DNA of 64,000 bases from Defluviitaleaceae bacterium (GTDB lineage: Bacteria; Bacillota; Clostridia; Lachnospirales; WQUN01): the NCBI GenBank assembly GCA_009781755.1, contig WQVD01000005.1:1-64000 (forward strand), given 5' to 3'. Made by a program: the position numbers and the translations under genes. The notes below the pieces were generated by a model, which was given only the letters and a program-made list of their open reading frames with translations, searched no databases and was not told the origin of the DNA. Within the stretch, counting starts at the first letter, position 1; the number at the start of each line of letters is the position of its first letter. Positions 8,564 to 16,963 of the stretch are shown piece by piece.

Positions 8564-10651
8564 TTACTGGTCCTTCTTCATGCCCAAGTGTTTCTCTTGT
8601 ACGCTCTTGGGTACGGGTTCGTAGTGGTGGACTTCCATGTTGTAGATACCGCGGCCTTGTGTTTTGGAGCGCAGGTCGGTGGCGTATCCGAACATTTCAG
8701 CCAAGGGTACGAAGGAGTGGATGACTTGCGCGTTGTTTTGCGCTTCCATGCCTTCAATGCGGCCACGGCGTGAGTTAATGTCGCCGATGACATCGCCCAT
8801 GTATTCCTCGGGTACGGTTACGTCTACTTTCATGATAGGCTCAAGGAGGGCGGGGTCGGACTTGCGCATCGCTTCTTTGAAGGCCATGGAGCCGGCGATT
8901 TTAAACGCCATTTCGCTGGAGTCTACATCGTGGTAGGAGCCTTCGTAGAGGGTGGCACGCACGCCCAGTACCGGATAACCGGCGATGATGCCCGAGGCCA
9001 TGGCCTCGCGGATGCCTTGCTCTACAGCGGGGATATATTCGCGGGGAACGGTGCCGCCCACAATTTTATCTACAAATTCGAATGCTTTGTCGGAGTCGTT
9101 GGCATCCATGGGCTCGAACAGGACTTTTACATGGCCGTACTGACCACGTCCGCCGGATTGGCGCACGTATTTGCCTTCCACGTCGGCGGCTTTGCGGAAT
9201 GCCTCGCGGTAGGCTACTTGCGGTTTGCCCACGTTGGCTTCTACGCGGAATTCACGCAGCAGGCGGTCTACGATGATTTCGAGGTGGAGCTCGCCCATGC
9301 CGGAGATAATGGTTTGACCGCTGTCTTGGTCGGTGTGCGTTTTGAAGGTGGGGTCTTCTTCGGCCAGTTTGCTCAGGGCAATGCCCATTTTGTCGCGACC
9401 GGCTTTGGTTTTGGGCTCGATGGCAACGGAGATTACCGGCTCGGGGAAAGTCATGGATTCGAGGATAACCTCGTGTTTTTCATCGCACAGGGTGTCGCCG
9501 GTGGTGGTGAATTTGAGACCTACCACGGCGGCGATATCGCCCGCGTGTACTTCGGTTATGTCTTCGCGATGGTTGGCGTGCATCTGTAGGATGCGGCCCA
9601 TGCGTTCTTTTTTGCCCTTGACGGAGTTGTACACGTAAGAGCCTGCCGACAGTTTGCCGCTGTATACGCGGAAGAATGCCAGCTTGCCTACAAACGGGTC
9701 GTTCATAATCTTGAATGCCAGCGCGCTGAAGGGTTCCGTGTCGGATGCTTTGCGATCGGTTTCGGCTTCGGTACCGGGCACGATGCCTTTGATGGCTGCG
9801 ATATCGGTGGGTGCAGGCAAATAAGAAACAACGCCATCCAATAATTTTTGGATGCCTTTATTCTTATATGCCGACCCGCAGAAAACGGGGGTGATGGTAC
9901 AGGCTAGACACGCTTTGCGCAGGCCTGCTTTCAACTGTTCGACGGTCAGTTCTTCGCCGCCCAAGTACAATTCCATCAGCTCGTCGTCGGTTTCTGCTAC
10001 TGCTTCAATTAAGATGCTGCGTTGTTCTTCGCAGGCGGCTTGATATTCTGCAGGGATTTCTACGGCTTCAAGGGGTTTGGTTACATCTTCCGGGTAGAAG
10101 AAGGCTTTCATTTCCAACAGGTCGATGTTACCTTTGAATTCGCTTTCTGCGCCGATGGGCAGCTGCACGGGCACGGCATTGGCACCCAAGCGTCCTTTAA
10201 TCATGCTCACAACGTTCAGGAAGTCTGCGCCCATGATGTCCATTTTGTTGACGTAGGCGATGCGGGGTACGGCGTATTTGTCGGCTTGACGCCACACGGT
10301 TTCGGACTGGGGTTCTACGCCCGATTTGGCGCAGAAAACACCTACCGCACCATCCAGTACGCGCAGGCTCCGTTCCACTTCTACGGTGAAGTCTACGTGG
10401 CCGGGAGTGTCGATGACGTTGATGCGGTGGTTATCCCACTGCGTGGTTGTGGCGGCGGACGTAATTGTGATGCCGCGTTCTTGTTCCTGCTCCATCCAGT
10501 CCATGGTGGCGGTACCCTCGTGGGTTTCGCCCAATTTATAGTTGCGTCCGGTATAGAAGAGGATGCGCTCGGTCAACGTGGTTTTGCCCGCATCGATGTG
10601 CGCCATGATGCCGATGTTACGGGTTCTTTCCAGTGGGAAAGTTCTACTCAT
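8564..10651 (-). CDS. fusA: Elongation factor G
   Basis: This 695-residue translation GTPase drives ribosomal translocation and, with RRF, ribosome recycling. The P-loop AHIDAGKT is at residues 17-24, switch II DTPGHVD and NKMD follow, and the full set of domains to the C-terminal KKDQ gives the normal family length. I chose ATG 10651 ([10 protein letters not shown]) because it has the ribosome binding site GGAAAGAAGGAAC and matches the usual EF-G N-terminus. The longer frame upstream of it runs through palindromic intergenic DNA. It is the last gene of the rpsL-rpsG-fusA operon; the usual tuf gene does not follow. Confidence 0.97.
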   Translation of the reverse strand: MSRTFPLERTRNIGIMAHIDAGKTTLTERILFYTGRNYKLGETHEGTATMDWMEQEQERGITITSAATTTQWDNHRINVIDTPGHVDFTVEVERSLRVLDGAVGVFCAKSGVEPQSETVWRQADKYAVPRIAYVNKMDIMGADFLNVVSMIKGRLGANAVPVQLPIGAESEFKGNIDLLEMKAFFYPEDVTKPLEAVEIPAEYQAACEEQRSILIEAVAETDDELMELYLGGEELTVEQLKAGLRKACLACTITPVFCGSAYKNKGIQKLLDGVVSYLPAPTDIAAIKGIVPGTEAETDRKASDTEPFSALAFKIMNDPFVGKLAFFRVYSGKLSAGSYVYNSVKGKKERMGRILQMHANHREDITEVHAGDIAAVVGLKFTTTGDTLCDEKHEVILESMTFPEPVISVAIEPKTKAGRDKMGIALSKLAEEDPTFKTHTDQDSGQTIISGMGELHLEIIVDRLLREFRVEANVGKPQVAYREAFRKAADVEGKYVRQSGGRGQYGHVKVLFEPMDANDSDKAFEFVDKIVGGTVPREYIPAVEQGIREAMASGIIAGYPVLGVRATLYEGSYHDVDSSEMAFKIAGSMAFKEAMRKSDPALLEPIMKVDVTVPEEYMGDVIGDINSRRGRIEGMEAQNNAQVIHSFVPLAEMFGYATDLRSKTQGRGIYNMEVHHYEPVPKSVQEKHLGMKKDQ

Positions 10652-10686
10652 TTGGTGTTCCTTCTTTCCTAAGGTTAAAAGACAAA

Positions 10687-10760
10687 CCGCGGGGCTTCGC
10701 CCCGCACCCCACAAGGGGAATAATCCCCTTGACCCCTTTACTGAAACCGCAAGCGGTTTC
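10687..10760. repeat. Cluster of three short palindromes between rpsG and fusA
   Basis: Three perfect or near-perfect hairpins stand in a row: GCGGGGCTTCGCCCCGC (10689-10705), AAGGGGAATAATCCCCTT (10713-10730) and GAAACCGCAAGCGGTTTC (10743-10760). None has a T-run. They look like a REP-type intergenic element or an mRNA processing/stabilising site inside the str operon. Confidence 0.55.
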
Positions 10761-10860
10761 GACACTGACGAATGTGTCGTGCTATTTTGGCACAAGGCAT
10801 TCGACATTGATGGTTGGGTGTGCGGAGCCGAAGCCCCCCGAAAAATTCGTCAGTTGTTGA

Positions 10861-11331
10861 TTACCACTTATAGTGGGCGAACGCTTTGTTGGCGTCGGCC
10901 ATGCGGTGCATTTCTTCTTTACGTTTGACGGCTGCGCCGGTGTTGTTGGATGCGTCCAGCAACTCGTTGGCTAAGCGGTCGGTCATGTTTTTTTCGCTGC
11001 GGCGGCGGGCGAAGTATACCAACCAACGCAAGCCCAAGGCTTGGCGGCGGTCGGGTCTTACTTCGATGGGCACTTGATACGTGGCACCACCTACGCGGCG
11101 TGCTTTAACTTCCAATACGGGCATGATGTTGTTCAATGCCTCTTCGAACACTTCGATCGCGGGCTGGCCTTTTTTGGCGGCCGCTTTTTCGAATGCGCCG
11201 TAAACAATTTTTTGGGCTACGCCTTTTTTGCCGTCCAACATGATGCTGTTAACCAGCTTGGTGACTACCTTGCTGGCAAACAACGGATCGGGCAAAACCG
11301 AGCGTTTTGCTACGTGACCTTTCCTTGGCAC
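10861..11331 (-). CDS. rpsG: 30S ribosomal protein S7
   Basis: This 156-residue protein begins [16 protein letters not shown] and shows the S7 signature ([22 protein letters not shown], then [13 protein letters not shown] and RPDRR). It nucleates the head of the 30S subunit by binding the 3' domain of 16S rRNA. The start codon is GTG, with the ribosome binding site AAGGAGGG. It lies between rpsL and fusA on one transcript. Confidence 0.98.
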   Translation of the reverse strand: MPRKGHVAKRSVLPDPLFASKVVTKLVNSIMLDGKKGVAQKIVYGAFEKAAAKKGQPAIEVFEEALNNIMPVLEVKARRVGGATYQVPIEVRPDRRQALGLRWLVYFARRRSEKNMTDRLANELLDASNNTGAAVKRKEEMHRMADANKAFAHYKW

Positions 11332-11493
11332 GAGGCTTCCCTCCTTAAATATGGGATTTAATTCATCGGTACTCGTGCGGGTTTTTCGCAGTTTCTATAA
11401 AACTGCCAGACCCTAACGTTCGCACCTTATAGGGAGCTGTCACTCTATATAAGGAAGCGATTGCTTCATTGCATTTTTGATGATGGGTACGAA

Positions 11494-11910
11494 TTACGCC
11501 TTCTTCGGCTTCTTCGTGCCGTACTTGCTGCGGGCTTGGCCGCGTTTGGCTACGCCTGCGGTGTCCAGTGTGCCGCGCACGATGTGATAGCGCACACCGG
11601 GAAGGTCGCGTACACGACCGCCGCGGATCAATACCACGCTATGCTCTTGCAAGTTGTGGCCTTCGCCGGGGATGTAGCAGGTCGCTTCCATGCGGTTGGA
11701 CAAGCGTACACGGGCAATTTTGCGCAGTGCGGAGTTGGGCTTCTTGGGTGTTTTGGTACGCACATAAGTGCAAACGCCGCGCTTGTGCGGTGCAGATTGA
11801 TCCAATTCCTTGTCGCGCAAAGAGTTGAGACCTTTTTGCAATACGGGGGAGCCGGACTTGCGCACTTTGGACTTGCGTCCTTGCTTTACCAGTTGGTTGA
11901 AAGTCAGCAT
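11494..11910 (-). CDS. rpsL: 30S ribosomal protein S12
   Basis: This 138-residue decoding-centre protein has the Gram-positive length, including the insertion before residue 45, and the [10 protein letters not shown] loop at 55-64. The second loop reads [13 protein letters not shown]. The usual lysine there (K101 in Bacillus subtilis, K88 in Escherichia coli counted from Met1) is arginine, a change known to give streptomycin resistance when selected in other bacteria. The lysine at 57 is conserved. It is the first gene of the str operon, with the ribosome binding site GAAAGGAGAAAC and a promoter about 45 bases upstream. Confidence 0.98.
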   Translation of the reverse strand: MLTFNQLVKQGRKSKVRKSGSPVLQKGLNSLRDKELDQSAPHKRGVCTYVRTKTPKKPNSALRKIARVRLSNRMEATCYIPGEGHNLQEHSVVLIRGGRVRDLPGVRYHIVRGTLDTAGVAKRGQARSKYGTKKPKKA

Positions 11911-11952
11911 TTAGTTTCTCCTTTCTTCGAAAATGAATATAAAATGCAAGGG

Positions 11953-11982
11953 ATAGTAACAGTGCGATGCGACAAAAGTCAA
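11953..11982 (-). promoter_or_regulatory. Promoter of rpsL-rpsG-fusA
   Basis: Read on the minus strand, TTGACT (11982-11977) is followed after 18 bases by TACTAT (11958-11953). This is a good sigma-A-type match just upstream of rpsL. Confidence 0.65.
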
Positions 11983-12091
11983 GGAATTACGCGAAAAAAC
12001 AGCATTCGTGGAAATTGCAACGGCGCATTGTTCGCATCGTGATACTTTGTGCTCTTTTTTACATACAAACGCACTTGTAAACGCGGTTTGT

Positions 12092-12120
12092 TTGAACGCG
12101 CACGTTAAATCATGTACTAT
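12092..12120 (+). promoter_or_regulatory. Promoter of the DUF512 gene
   Basis: TTGAAC (12092-12097), a 17-base spacer and TACTAT (12115-12120) lie 44 bases before the chosen GTG start. Confidence 0.6.
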
Positions 12121-12163
12121 ATTTGCAATTAAAATCGCAAAATATTTAAGCGAGTGGGTAGCC

Positions 12164-13570
12164 GTGGCCTTTCAAAACCGCAAGCACCGCATCACCGCCG
12201 TAACCCCGGACAGCATCGCCGACCAATTGGAAATCGCCGCCGGGGATTTTTTAATGGAAATCGATGGCACCCATGTGGACGATGTTTTTGACTACCGCAT
12301 GGCGATTGCGTCCGAGGAATTGACCCTGCTCATCGAAAAAGCCGACGGCGAGCTGTGGGAGCTGGAAATTGAAAAAGACGAAGATGAAGACTTGGGGTTG
12401 GAATTCGAATCTGCGCTGATGGACGATGTGCGCATTTGCCGCAACCGCTGCATCTTTTGTTTTGTGGATCAACAACCGCCGGGGCTGCGCGATAGCCTGT
12501 ACATAAAAGACGACGACGTGCGCTTGTCGTTTTTGCACGGCAATTATGTAACGTTAACCAACATTGACGAAGCCGAAGTGGCGCGTATCGCGCGGTATCA
12601 CTTGTCGCCGTTGCGGATATCGGTGCATACGACGGATGCGGACCTGCGGTGCCAAATGACGGGCAACCCCCACGCGGGCAAATTATTCTCCGCGCTGGAA
12701 GCATTCAACGCCGCAGGCATACAGATGCATTTTCAAGCAGTGATTTGCAAGAGTTACAACGACGGCGCACAGTTAGATAAAACGATATCGGGTTTGTTGC
12801 AGTATCGACCGGGGGCGCAGTCGTTGGCTATTGTGCCGGCGGGCACAACCCGCCACCGCGATGATTTGGCGGCGCTAGCGCCCTTGACGCCGGGGGATGC
12901 ACTGCGCGTCATCCGCCAAGTGGAGGCGTGGCAGGTAAAATGTTTGGCACAAATCGGCACACGGTTTGTCTACGCGGCGGATGAATGGTATGTATTGGCA
13001 GAGCTACCCGCTCCGGATGCGGCCGCGAATGAGGATTTCCCGCAGTTGGAGAATGGCGTGGGATTGTGTGCGTTGTTTGCAGAGGAGTTTGCTGATGGGT
13101 TATGTACAGCCAGCCCATCACATGCAACCGACCAATCACGTACAAGCCAACTGCCGAATACAACCAATCAACCGCGTTCCCTCCCCCCACCCACCGTGCG
13201 CGTCGGCATCATCACAGGCATAGCCGCCGCCGATTGCATGCGCGGGTTGGCGGCACGATTTATGGAACATCACCCCCACTCCCCCTGCGAAATCACAATC
13301 TACCCCATACGCAACGACTTTTTTGGCGACTCCGTGACGGTTAGCGGCTTGCTCACGGGGCAGGATGTCATAAACCAGTTGGCCCCAATTTGGAACCAAC
13401 TGAATCCGCCGCAAGCAATCTTCCTGCCCGCCAACGCCTTCCGCGCCGACACAGAAGACATGCTGGACGGCCTAACTCGCACCGATGTAGAAGCCGCGTT
13501 GGGCATACCCGTATATATCGGCAGCGCAGACGGCGCTATTTTCGCAAACCAACTGTTACTAGCGCAATAA
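12164..13570 (+). CDS. DUF512 / PDZ-linked radical SAM protein
   Basis: This 468-residue protein has an N-terminal PDZ-like segment (SIADQLEIAAGDFLMEIDG), then a radical-SAM cysteine cluster C92-x3-C96-x2-C99 followed by FVDQQPPGLR, then a DUF512 C-terminal region. The family is widespread in clostridia; its substrate is not known to me. I chose GTG 12164 because homology begins there and a TTGAAC/TACTAT promoter lies just before it. The frame is open further upstream, but that part overlaps the promoter. A Ser/Thr/Pro-rich insert (about residues 308-343) separates the core from the last domain. It is divergent from rpsL and ends at a hairpin terminator. Confidence 0.85.
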   Translation: MAFQNRKHRITAVTPDSIADQLEIAAGDFLMEIDGTHVDDVFDYRMAIASEELTLLIEKADGELWELEIEKDEDEDLGLEFESALMDDVRICRNRCIFCFVDQQPPGLRDSLYIKDDDVRLSFLHGNYVTLTNIDEAEVARIARYHLSPLRISVHTTDADLRCQMTGNPHAGKLFSALEAFNAAGIQMHFQAVICKSYNDGAQLDKTISGLLQYRPGAQSLAIVPAGTTRHRDDLAALAPLTPGDALRVIRQVEAWQVKCLAQIGTRFVYAADEWYVLAELPAPDAAANEDFPQLENGVGLCALFAEEFADGLCTASPSHATDQSRTSQLPNTTNQPRSLPPPTVRVGIITGIAAADCMRGLAARFMEHHPHSPCEITIYPIRNDFFGDSVTVSGLLTGQDVINQLAPIWNQLNPPQAIFLPANAFRADTEDMLDGLTRTDVEAALGIPVYIGSADGAIFANQLLLAQ

Positions 13571-13603
13571 TCGCAGGCTTTTCTTGCGAGTATTACGCGG
13601 AGC

Positions 13604-13627
13604 AATTCCGCAAAGCGGAATTTTTCT
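13604..13627 (+). terminator. Terminator after the DUF512 gene
   Basis: ATTCCGC (13605-13611) pairs with GCGGAAT (13615-13621), followed by TTTTTCTC. It lies about 35 bases past the stop and may be partly read through into the TPR gene. Confidence 0.7.
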
Positions 13628-13657
13628 CAAATAAATCTCAAGCAAACGAGGCGCATA

Positions 13658-14812
13658 ATGCTGCAATTCACCCTCTCCCAACAATTGAATACGCATCCCT
13701 ACGCGTTCACGGCTACGGGCATCCGCGTGTACAGCTTCGAGGAGGCGATGTACCACGTCTACCATTATTGGCGAGAATCTGCGGACGACTTATTGTCCGA
13801 CGGCTTGGCCGCGTGGGTCATGGATTTGGGGCACAACTACCAAGCTGCCCGAATAAAGGAGCTGCGCAATGTTAGGACCTTCACCGAGCGCATGGTGGGT
13901 TTTCTACGGCTTGCGCCCTACTTTGATGACACAGAAATCGCCGCGCTCACTACCGAATTAAAGCAATGGGAATCGCGCCGCGAATGGGAGCAACTCAAGG
14001 AACGCGCCGACGCATTCCTCACGCGCAACGACCCCGCCAAAGCCATTCCCCTGTATCGCCGCGCCTTGCAACACGGCGAAAACGTGCCGCTGCTCAACAA
14101 CTTAGCCGTGGCGTACCTGCGCTTGGGCGCAAACGGCGAAGCCTATCGCCTATTGCAACGCGCCCGCGTCATGGAGCCCAACAACCTCGACTTGACCCTG
14201 CACTATGCCGAAGCGGCTATCTTGACCCACCAATTCGACGACGCGCAGCAAGTGTTGCAACAAGCGGCGACTTCATCACCCGATTCCGCAACCCAAGCCA
14301 TCGTTTGCTATTTGCATGGCCTAGCGGTTTTCGAGCAAAACGACTTTGCACGTGCACTATCCTTCTTCGAAGCCGCCATGCAGCACGACAGCAGCATCCC
14401 TCTATACGCCATGAAAATAGCCGACACGCACTTGAAAATGCGCCAATACGATCAAGCCCTAACTGCACTGGATCGCACCCCCACCCGCGACGAGGACTAT
14501 TACATCAAACAAGCCGAAATCCACACCGCCTGCGGCAACAGCCCACTGGCCGTGCGCGCCATCCGGCAAGCATTGGAACGCAATAACTCCGCCGCCCTTT
14601 GGACGCGGATGGCGGCCTGCTACCGCCAAGATTATGACTTCACCCGTGCCAACGAAGCCATCACAAAAGCCCTAACCCTGGATCCCGATTCCGAACCCGC
14701 CCGCATGGAAAACGCCCGCATCAAAAAAAGCATGGGCCGCACCCGCGAATACCAAGCCGAAATGTCCAACATCCTGCGCACCTTAAAAACCCGCTACCGC
14801 GAACATAATTAA
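13658..14812 (+). CDS. Tetratricopeptide-repeat protein
   Basis: A 384-residue soluble protein, with no signal peptide or membrane helix. After an N-terminal alpha-helical region of about 110 residues (YSFEEAMYHVYHYW...) it has about six TPR units, for example AIPLYRRALQHGENVPLLNNLAVAY and ARALSFFEAAM. TPRs mediate protein contacts; no enzymatic motif is visible. The start ATG 13658 has GAGG six bases upstream. It stands alone between the DUF512 gene and the attenuator region. Confidence 0.8.
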   Translation: MLQFTLSQQLNTHPYAFTATGIRVYSFEEAMYHVYHYWRESADDLLSDGLAAWVMDLGHNYQAARIKELRNVRTFTERMVGFLRLAPYFDDTEIAALTTELKQWESRREWEQLKERADAFLTRNDPAKAIPLYRRALQHGENVPLLNNLAVAYLRLGANGEAYRLLQRARVMEPNNLDLTLHYAEAAILTHQFDDAQQVLQQAATSSPDSATQAIVCYLHGLAVFEQNDFARALSFFEAAMQHDSSIPLYAMKIADTHLKMRQYDQALTALDRTPTRDEDYYIKQAEIHTACGNSPLAVRAIRQALERNNSAALWTRMAACYRQDYDFTRANEAITKALTLDPDSEPARMENARIKKSMGRTREYQAEMSNILRTLKTRYREHN

Positions 14813-14905
14813 AGATAATTTGTTTATAACCAATCTTTCTGTTGCGCCCCGCGCGCAAAGGGGGTACAATGCGCCTATCCTTACCCAAGAAAGGAGTGGT
14901 TCAAA

Positions 14906-14935
14906 TTGGCAAATAAAGGGTGGTTTTTGTCCTAA
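14906..14935 (+). CDS. Leader peptide, 9 residues
   Basis: TTG starts the peptide MANKGWFLS, ending at TAA 14933-14935. A strong ribosome binding site (AAAGGAGTGG) lies seven bases upstream. Its position directly before two hairpins and a terminator indicates a regulatory leader peptide rather than a functional protein. What stalls the ribosome, for example an antibiotic or a tRNA shortage, cannot be told from sequence. Confidence 0.45.
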   Translation: MANKGWFLS

Positions 14936-14955
14936 CCTTAAAAGGACGATAGGCT

Positions 14956-14981
14956 GCCCCGTTAACGCGGGGCGGCTTTTT
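14956..14981 (+). terminator. Attenuator terminator
   Basis: The stem GCCCCG/CGGGGC with loop TTAACG is followed by GGCTTTTTAA, about 55 bases before the first gene of the operon. Confidence 0.65.
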
Positions 14982-15036
14982 AACGAAAAACAAAAATTCG
15001 GGCGTACCGCGTCCACTAATTCGAAAGGAGATAATC

Positions 15037-15168
15037 ATGAACAACTTAAAATCCAGAAACGAGACCTATCGCAAGTCCCATAGCATTGTAACCCCGTCAA
15101 GTGTGTTAATATTCCGGGAGGGAACCCCAATTGAAATATGTAAACGCAAAGGATGTGCTGCCACCTGA
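15037..15168 (+). CDS. Small basic protein, 43 residues, function unknown
   Basis: ATG 15037 has a near-perfect ribosome binding site (AAAGGAGATAATC). The product is basic and contains two cysteines (ICKRKGC) near its C-terminus. It overlaps the start of the next gene by 38 bases in another frame, so it could be a real small protein or a coupling ORF that sets translation of the downstream regulator. I do not recognise it. Confidence 0.45.
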   Translation: MNNLKSRNETYRKSHSIVTPSSVLIFREGTPIEICKRKGCAAT

Positions 15169-15415
15169 GGTATTGCGTGAGGTGCAGAAGTACTCCGGAG
15201 GCGCGTTAATATACGTGCCCAAAAAGGAAGCAGACCGCATCGGTTGGGGCCAACTCAACGGAGCCAAAGCCCACGTAGCCGGACGTAACCGAAGCATCAT
15301 CACCGCCTACCACAATGGCACATCCGTCATACAACTTATGAAACAACACTGCCTATCAGAGGCCAGCATACGCAAAATCATATACAATAAGGCATCACTG
15401 GATAAAGAAGCTTAA
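15131..15415 (+). CDS. CD3324-family Mor-like DNA-binding protein
   Basis: This 94-residue protein begins MKYVNAKDVLPPEVLREVQKY, continues with IYVPKKEADRIGWG, and ends in a helix-turn-helix (IQLMKQHCLSEASIRKIIYNK). This matches the clostridial CD3324 family, related to the Mor/C transcription activators. The start is TTG, with GGGAGGG eight bases upstream. It lies behind the attenuator and is followed by a terminator. It is likely a small regulator; target unknown. Confidence 0.8.
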   Translation: MKYVNAKDVLPPEVLREVQKYSGGALIYVPKKEADRIGWGQLNGAKAHVAGRNRSIITAYHNGTSVIQLMKQHCLSEASIRKIIYNKASLDKEA

Positions 15416-15423
15416 CCATAACA

Positions 15424-15460
15424 AACCCCGCCGGCGCACAATGCACTTGCGGGGTTTTTA
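15424..15460 (+). terminator. Terminator after the CD3324-family gene
   Basis: AACCCCGC (15424-15431) pairs with GCGGGGTT (15449-15456), followed by TTTA. Confidence 0.8.
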
Positions 15461-15582
15461 CTTGCACAGCGGCGCAAACTCGAAAATAGAAATACACACA
15501 CCCCGCCAAATAACACCCCTCCCCCTTGCGTACAAGCTAAAAATGCGGTAAACTGCGATGCGCGTCGTTCCAACGATGCCAT

Positions 15583-15671
15583 GGAGAAGTACCCAAGCGG
15601 CTCAAGGGGCGCGCCTGGAAAGTGCGTAGGTCGTTAATAGCGGCGCAGGGGTTCAAATCCCCTCTTCTCCG
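15583..15671 (+). tRNA. tRNA-Ser (anticodon GGA)
   Basis: The acceptor stem GGAGAAG/CTTCTCC closes an 89-base class II tRNA. The anticodon stem CGCGC/GTGCG holds loop CTGGAAA (anticodon GGA). A long variable arm follows, then T-arm GGGGTTCAAATCCCC. The CCA end is not encoded. It reads the UCC and UCU serine codons. It is the last housekeeping gene before the glycan locus. Confidence 0.95.
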
Positions 15672-15688
15672 TACATAGCAAGACATAG

Positions 15689-15737
15689 AAAAAGCCCGCC
15701 GAATCAAGATTTTCTTGATTCGGACGCGGGCTTTTTT
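15689..15737 (+). terminator. Terminator after tRNA-Ser
   Basis: A long two-part stem, AAAAAGCCCGC with GCGGGCTTTTTT and an inner CGAATCAAGA/TCTTGATTCG-type helix, ends in a T-run. The 270 bases from the tRNA to the next gene hold this terminator and an AT-rich promoter region. Confidence 0.85.
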
Positions 15738-15836
15738 GTTGCTAAATTATCATTTTGGGGACTGCTTGGGGATTATCGTGCTTATTTTAGCTTTTTTTTG
15801 TTTATTTTATTTTGAGGGGAACCGAGAATAAAGTGC

Positions 15837-15850
15837 GTTCATTTGTTCAT
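15837..15850 (+). promoter_or_regulatory. Possible DeoR-type half-sites upstream of the first glycan operon
   Basis: A direct repeat GTTCAT-TT-GTTCAT lies about 90 bases before the first gene of the locus. The same GTTCATTTGT core occurs beside the perfect dyad at 32867-32887 next to the DeoR gene, so one regulator may serve both promoters. Confidence 0.35.
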
Positions 15851-15940
15851 AACCTTTTATCTTTTCTTTACTTACAACAAACAAAGATAATTTATTTCAA
15901 TATGATTGGCATCGTAATATGGTTGTGTGGGTGATTTTGT

Positions 15941-16963
15941 ATGAAACCGCTTACACGCGACGAAGTCAAAACTGTTATTGAAGGCAAAGGACATGCATCA
16001 CGCGTACCCATTGCCATACAGGACTGGATAAGCACGGATCTATTTGGTGCGCACAAATATCCTTCAGACATCCATGTGATGCATATCCATATGCCGTCGA
16101 TGTTTGATGCTCCGGTTGATGACCCCGCGTATCGCTGGATGAGTTTTGATAAACCGGAGCCGACGGGTGACACGGCGGTTGCCATTGACGCGGATGTTTG
16201 CATCACCGATTGGGCGCAATTGGATGAAATAATTGCGGACTTTCCCAATGCCGATTATCATGGACTTACGGCCAGTAATGCGCCGGATGACGGACGGTAC
16301 CGCGTGGGGCTCTGGTGGTTTTGGCTGTTTGAACGGTTATGGTCATTTCGCGGAATGGAAAACGCGCTGGTAGATTTTTATGAATCGCCTGATGAAGTAC
16401 ATAAATTATTCCGCGTGTTGACGGATTTTTATAAAGACGTGCTAACGCGTTGTAAACACGAAATGCAATTGGATGCCATATGGACCAGTGACGATATTGG
16501 AACGCAAACCGGGCCTTTTTTTTCGCCCGGTATTTTTGATGAATTTTTTAAGCCTTACTACAAGGAATTAATTGATCATGCGCATAGCTTGGGGATGCAT
16601 TTTTGGATGCACACATGTGGAAATATTATTCCCTTCATCCCGGAGCTGATTGATATCGGATTGGATGTGCTGCATCCCATACAGAAATACACCATGGATG
16701 AAAAGGAAATCGCAGAACGGTTCGGGAACAAGATTTGCTTTTGGGCCGGTTTTGACGTACAGCAAATCATTCCCTACGGCACGCCGGAAGATGTGCGTCG
16801 CGAAGTGCGTTTTATGATTGACACGTATTTCCGCACGGATGGGCGTTTTATGCTGGCGGCGGGTAATTGGCTAACACCGGACACACCGGCCGAAAGTATC
16901 GAAGCGTTATTTGACGAAGCGTACAAATATGGTGCCCTGGTCGCCACCACAAGGAGGACTTAA
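15941..16963 (+). CDS. UroD/MtaA-fold protein A
   Basis: This 340-residue protein belongs to the uroporphyrinogen-decarboxylase-like superfamily, which includes MtaA/MtbA/CmuA methylcobamide methyltransferases. The motif FWMHTCG (His224, Cys226) corresponds to the first two zinc ligands of MtaA. The third, a Cys in the late GGFMLATGC-like segment, is replaced (RFMLAAGNW). True UroD is unlikely because no heme-pathway genes are nearby and the N-terminal UroD signature is absent. It opens a rightward operon with GH2 beta-mannosidase, a second UroD-like gene, GH2 beta-galactosidase, a CE15-like esterase and an epimerase. A role on a sugar-derived substrate, perhaps methyl transfer, is inferred. 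Confidence 0.8.
   Translation: MKPLTRDEVKTVIEGKGHASRVPIAIQDWISTDLFGAHKYPSDIHVMHIHMPSMFDAPVDDPAYRWMSFDKPEPTGDTAVAIDADVCITDWAQLDEIIADFPNADYHGLTASNAPDDGRYRVGLWWFWLFERLWSFRGMENALVDFYESPDEVHKLFRVLTDFYKDVLTRCKHEMQLDAIWTSDDIGTQTGPFFSPGIFDEFFKPYYKELIDHAHSLGMHFWMHTCGNIIPFIPELIDIGLDVLHPIQKYTMDEKEIAERFGNKICFWAGFDVQQIIPYGTPEDVRREVRFMIDTYFRTDGRFMLAAGNWLTPDTPAESIEALFDEAYKYGALVATTRRT

Larger units (their letters stand above)
14868..14982 (+). promoter_or_regulatory. Leader with attenuator hairpins upstream of the CD3324-family operon
   Basis: The leader has a short translated ORF (14906-14935), a hairpin GTCCT/AGGAC directly after it, and a terminator GCCCCG/CGGGGC (956-961 with 968-973, add 14000) followed by GGCTTTTT. 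CCTATCC near 14873-14880 can pair with GGACGATAGG near 14944-14953, an alternative fold. This arrangement is typical of ribosome-mediated attenuation, where stalling on the leader peptide lets transcription continue. Confidence 0.55.

Noticed and set aside
8930-10672. Long rightward ORFs of about 216-219 codons antisense to fusA.
   Set aside because: They are mirror frames caused by codon bias in a highly conserved gene; no ribosome binding site or family match.
10652-10807. An N-terminal extension of EF-G by 52 residues.
   Set aside because: The extension crosses the palindrome cluster and lacks a ribosome binding site; ATG 10651 has one and matches the family start.
14820-15083. An 87-codon ORF across the attenuator region.
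   Set aside because: It has no ribosome binding site and runs through the leader hairpins and terminator; the 43-codon ORF at 15037 is in another frame and has a proper site.
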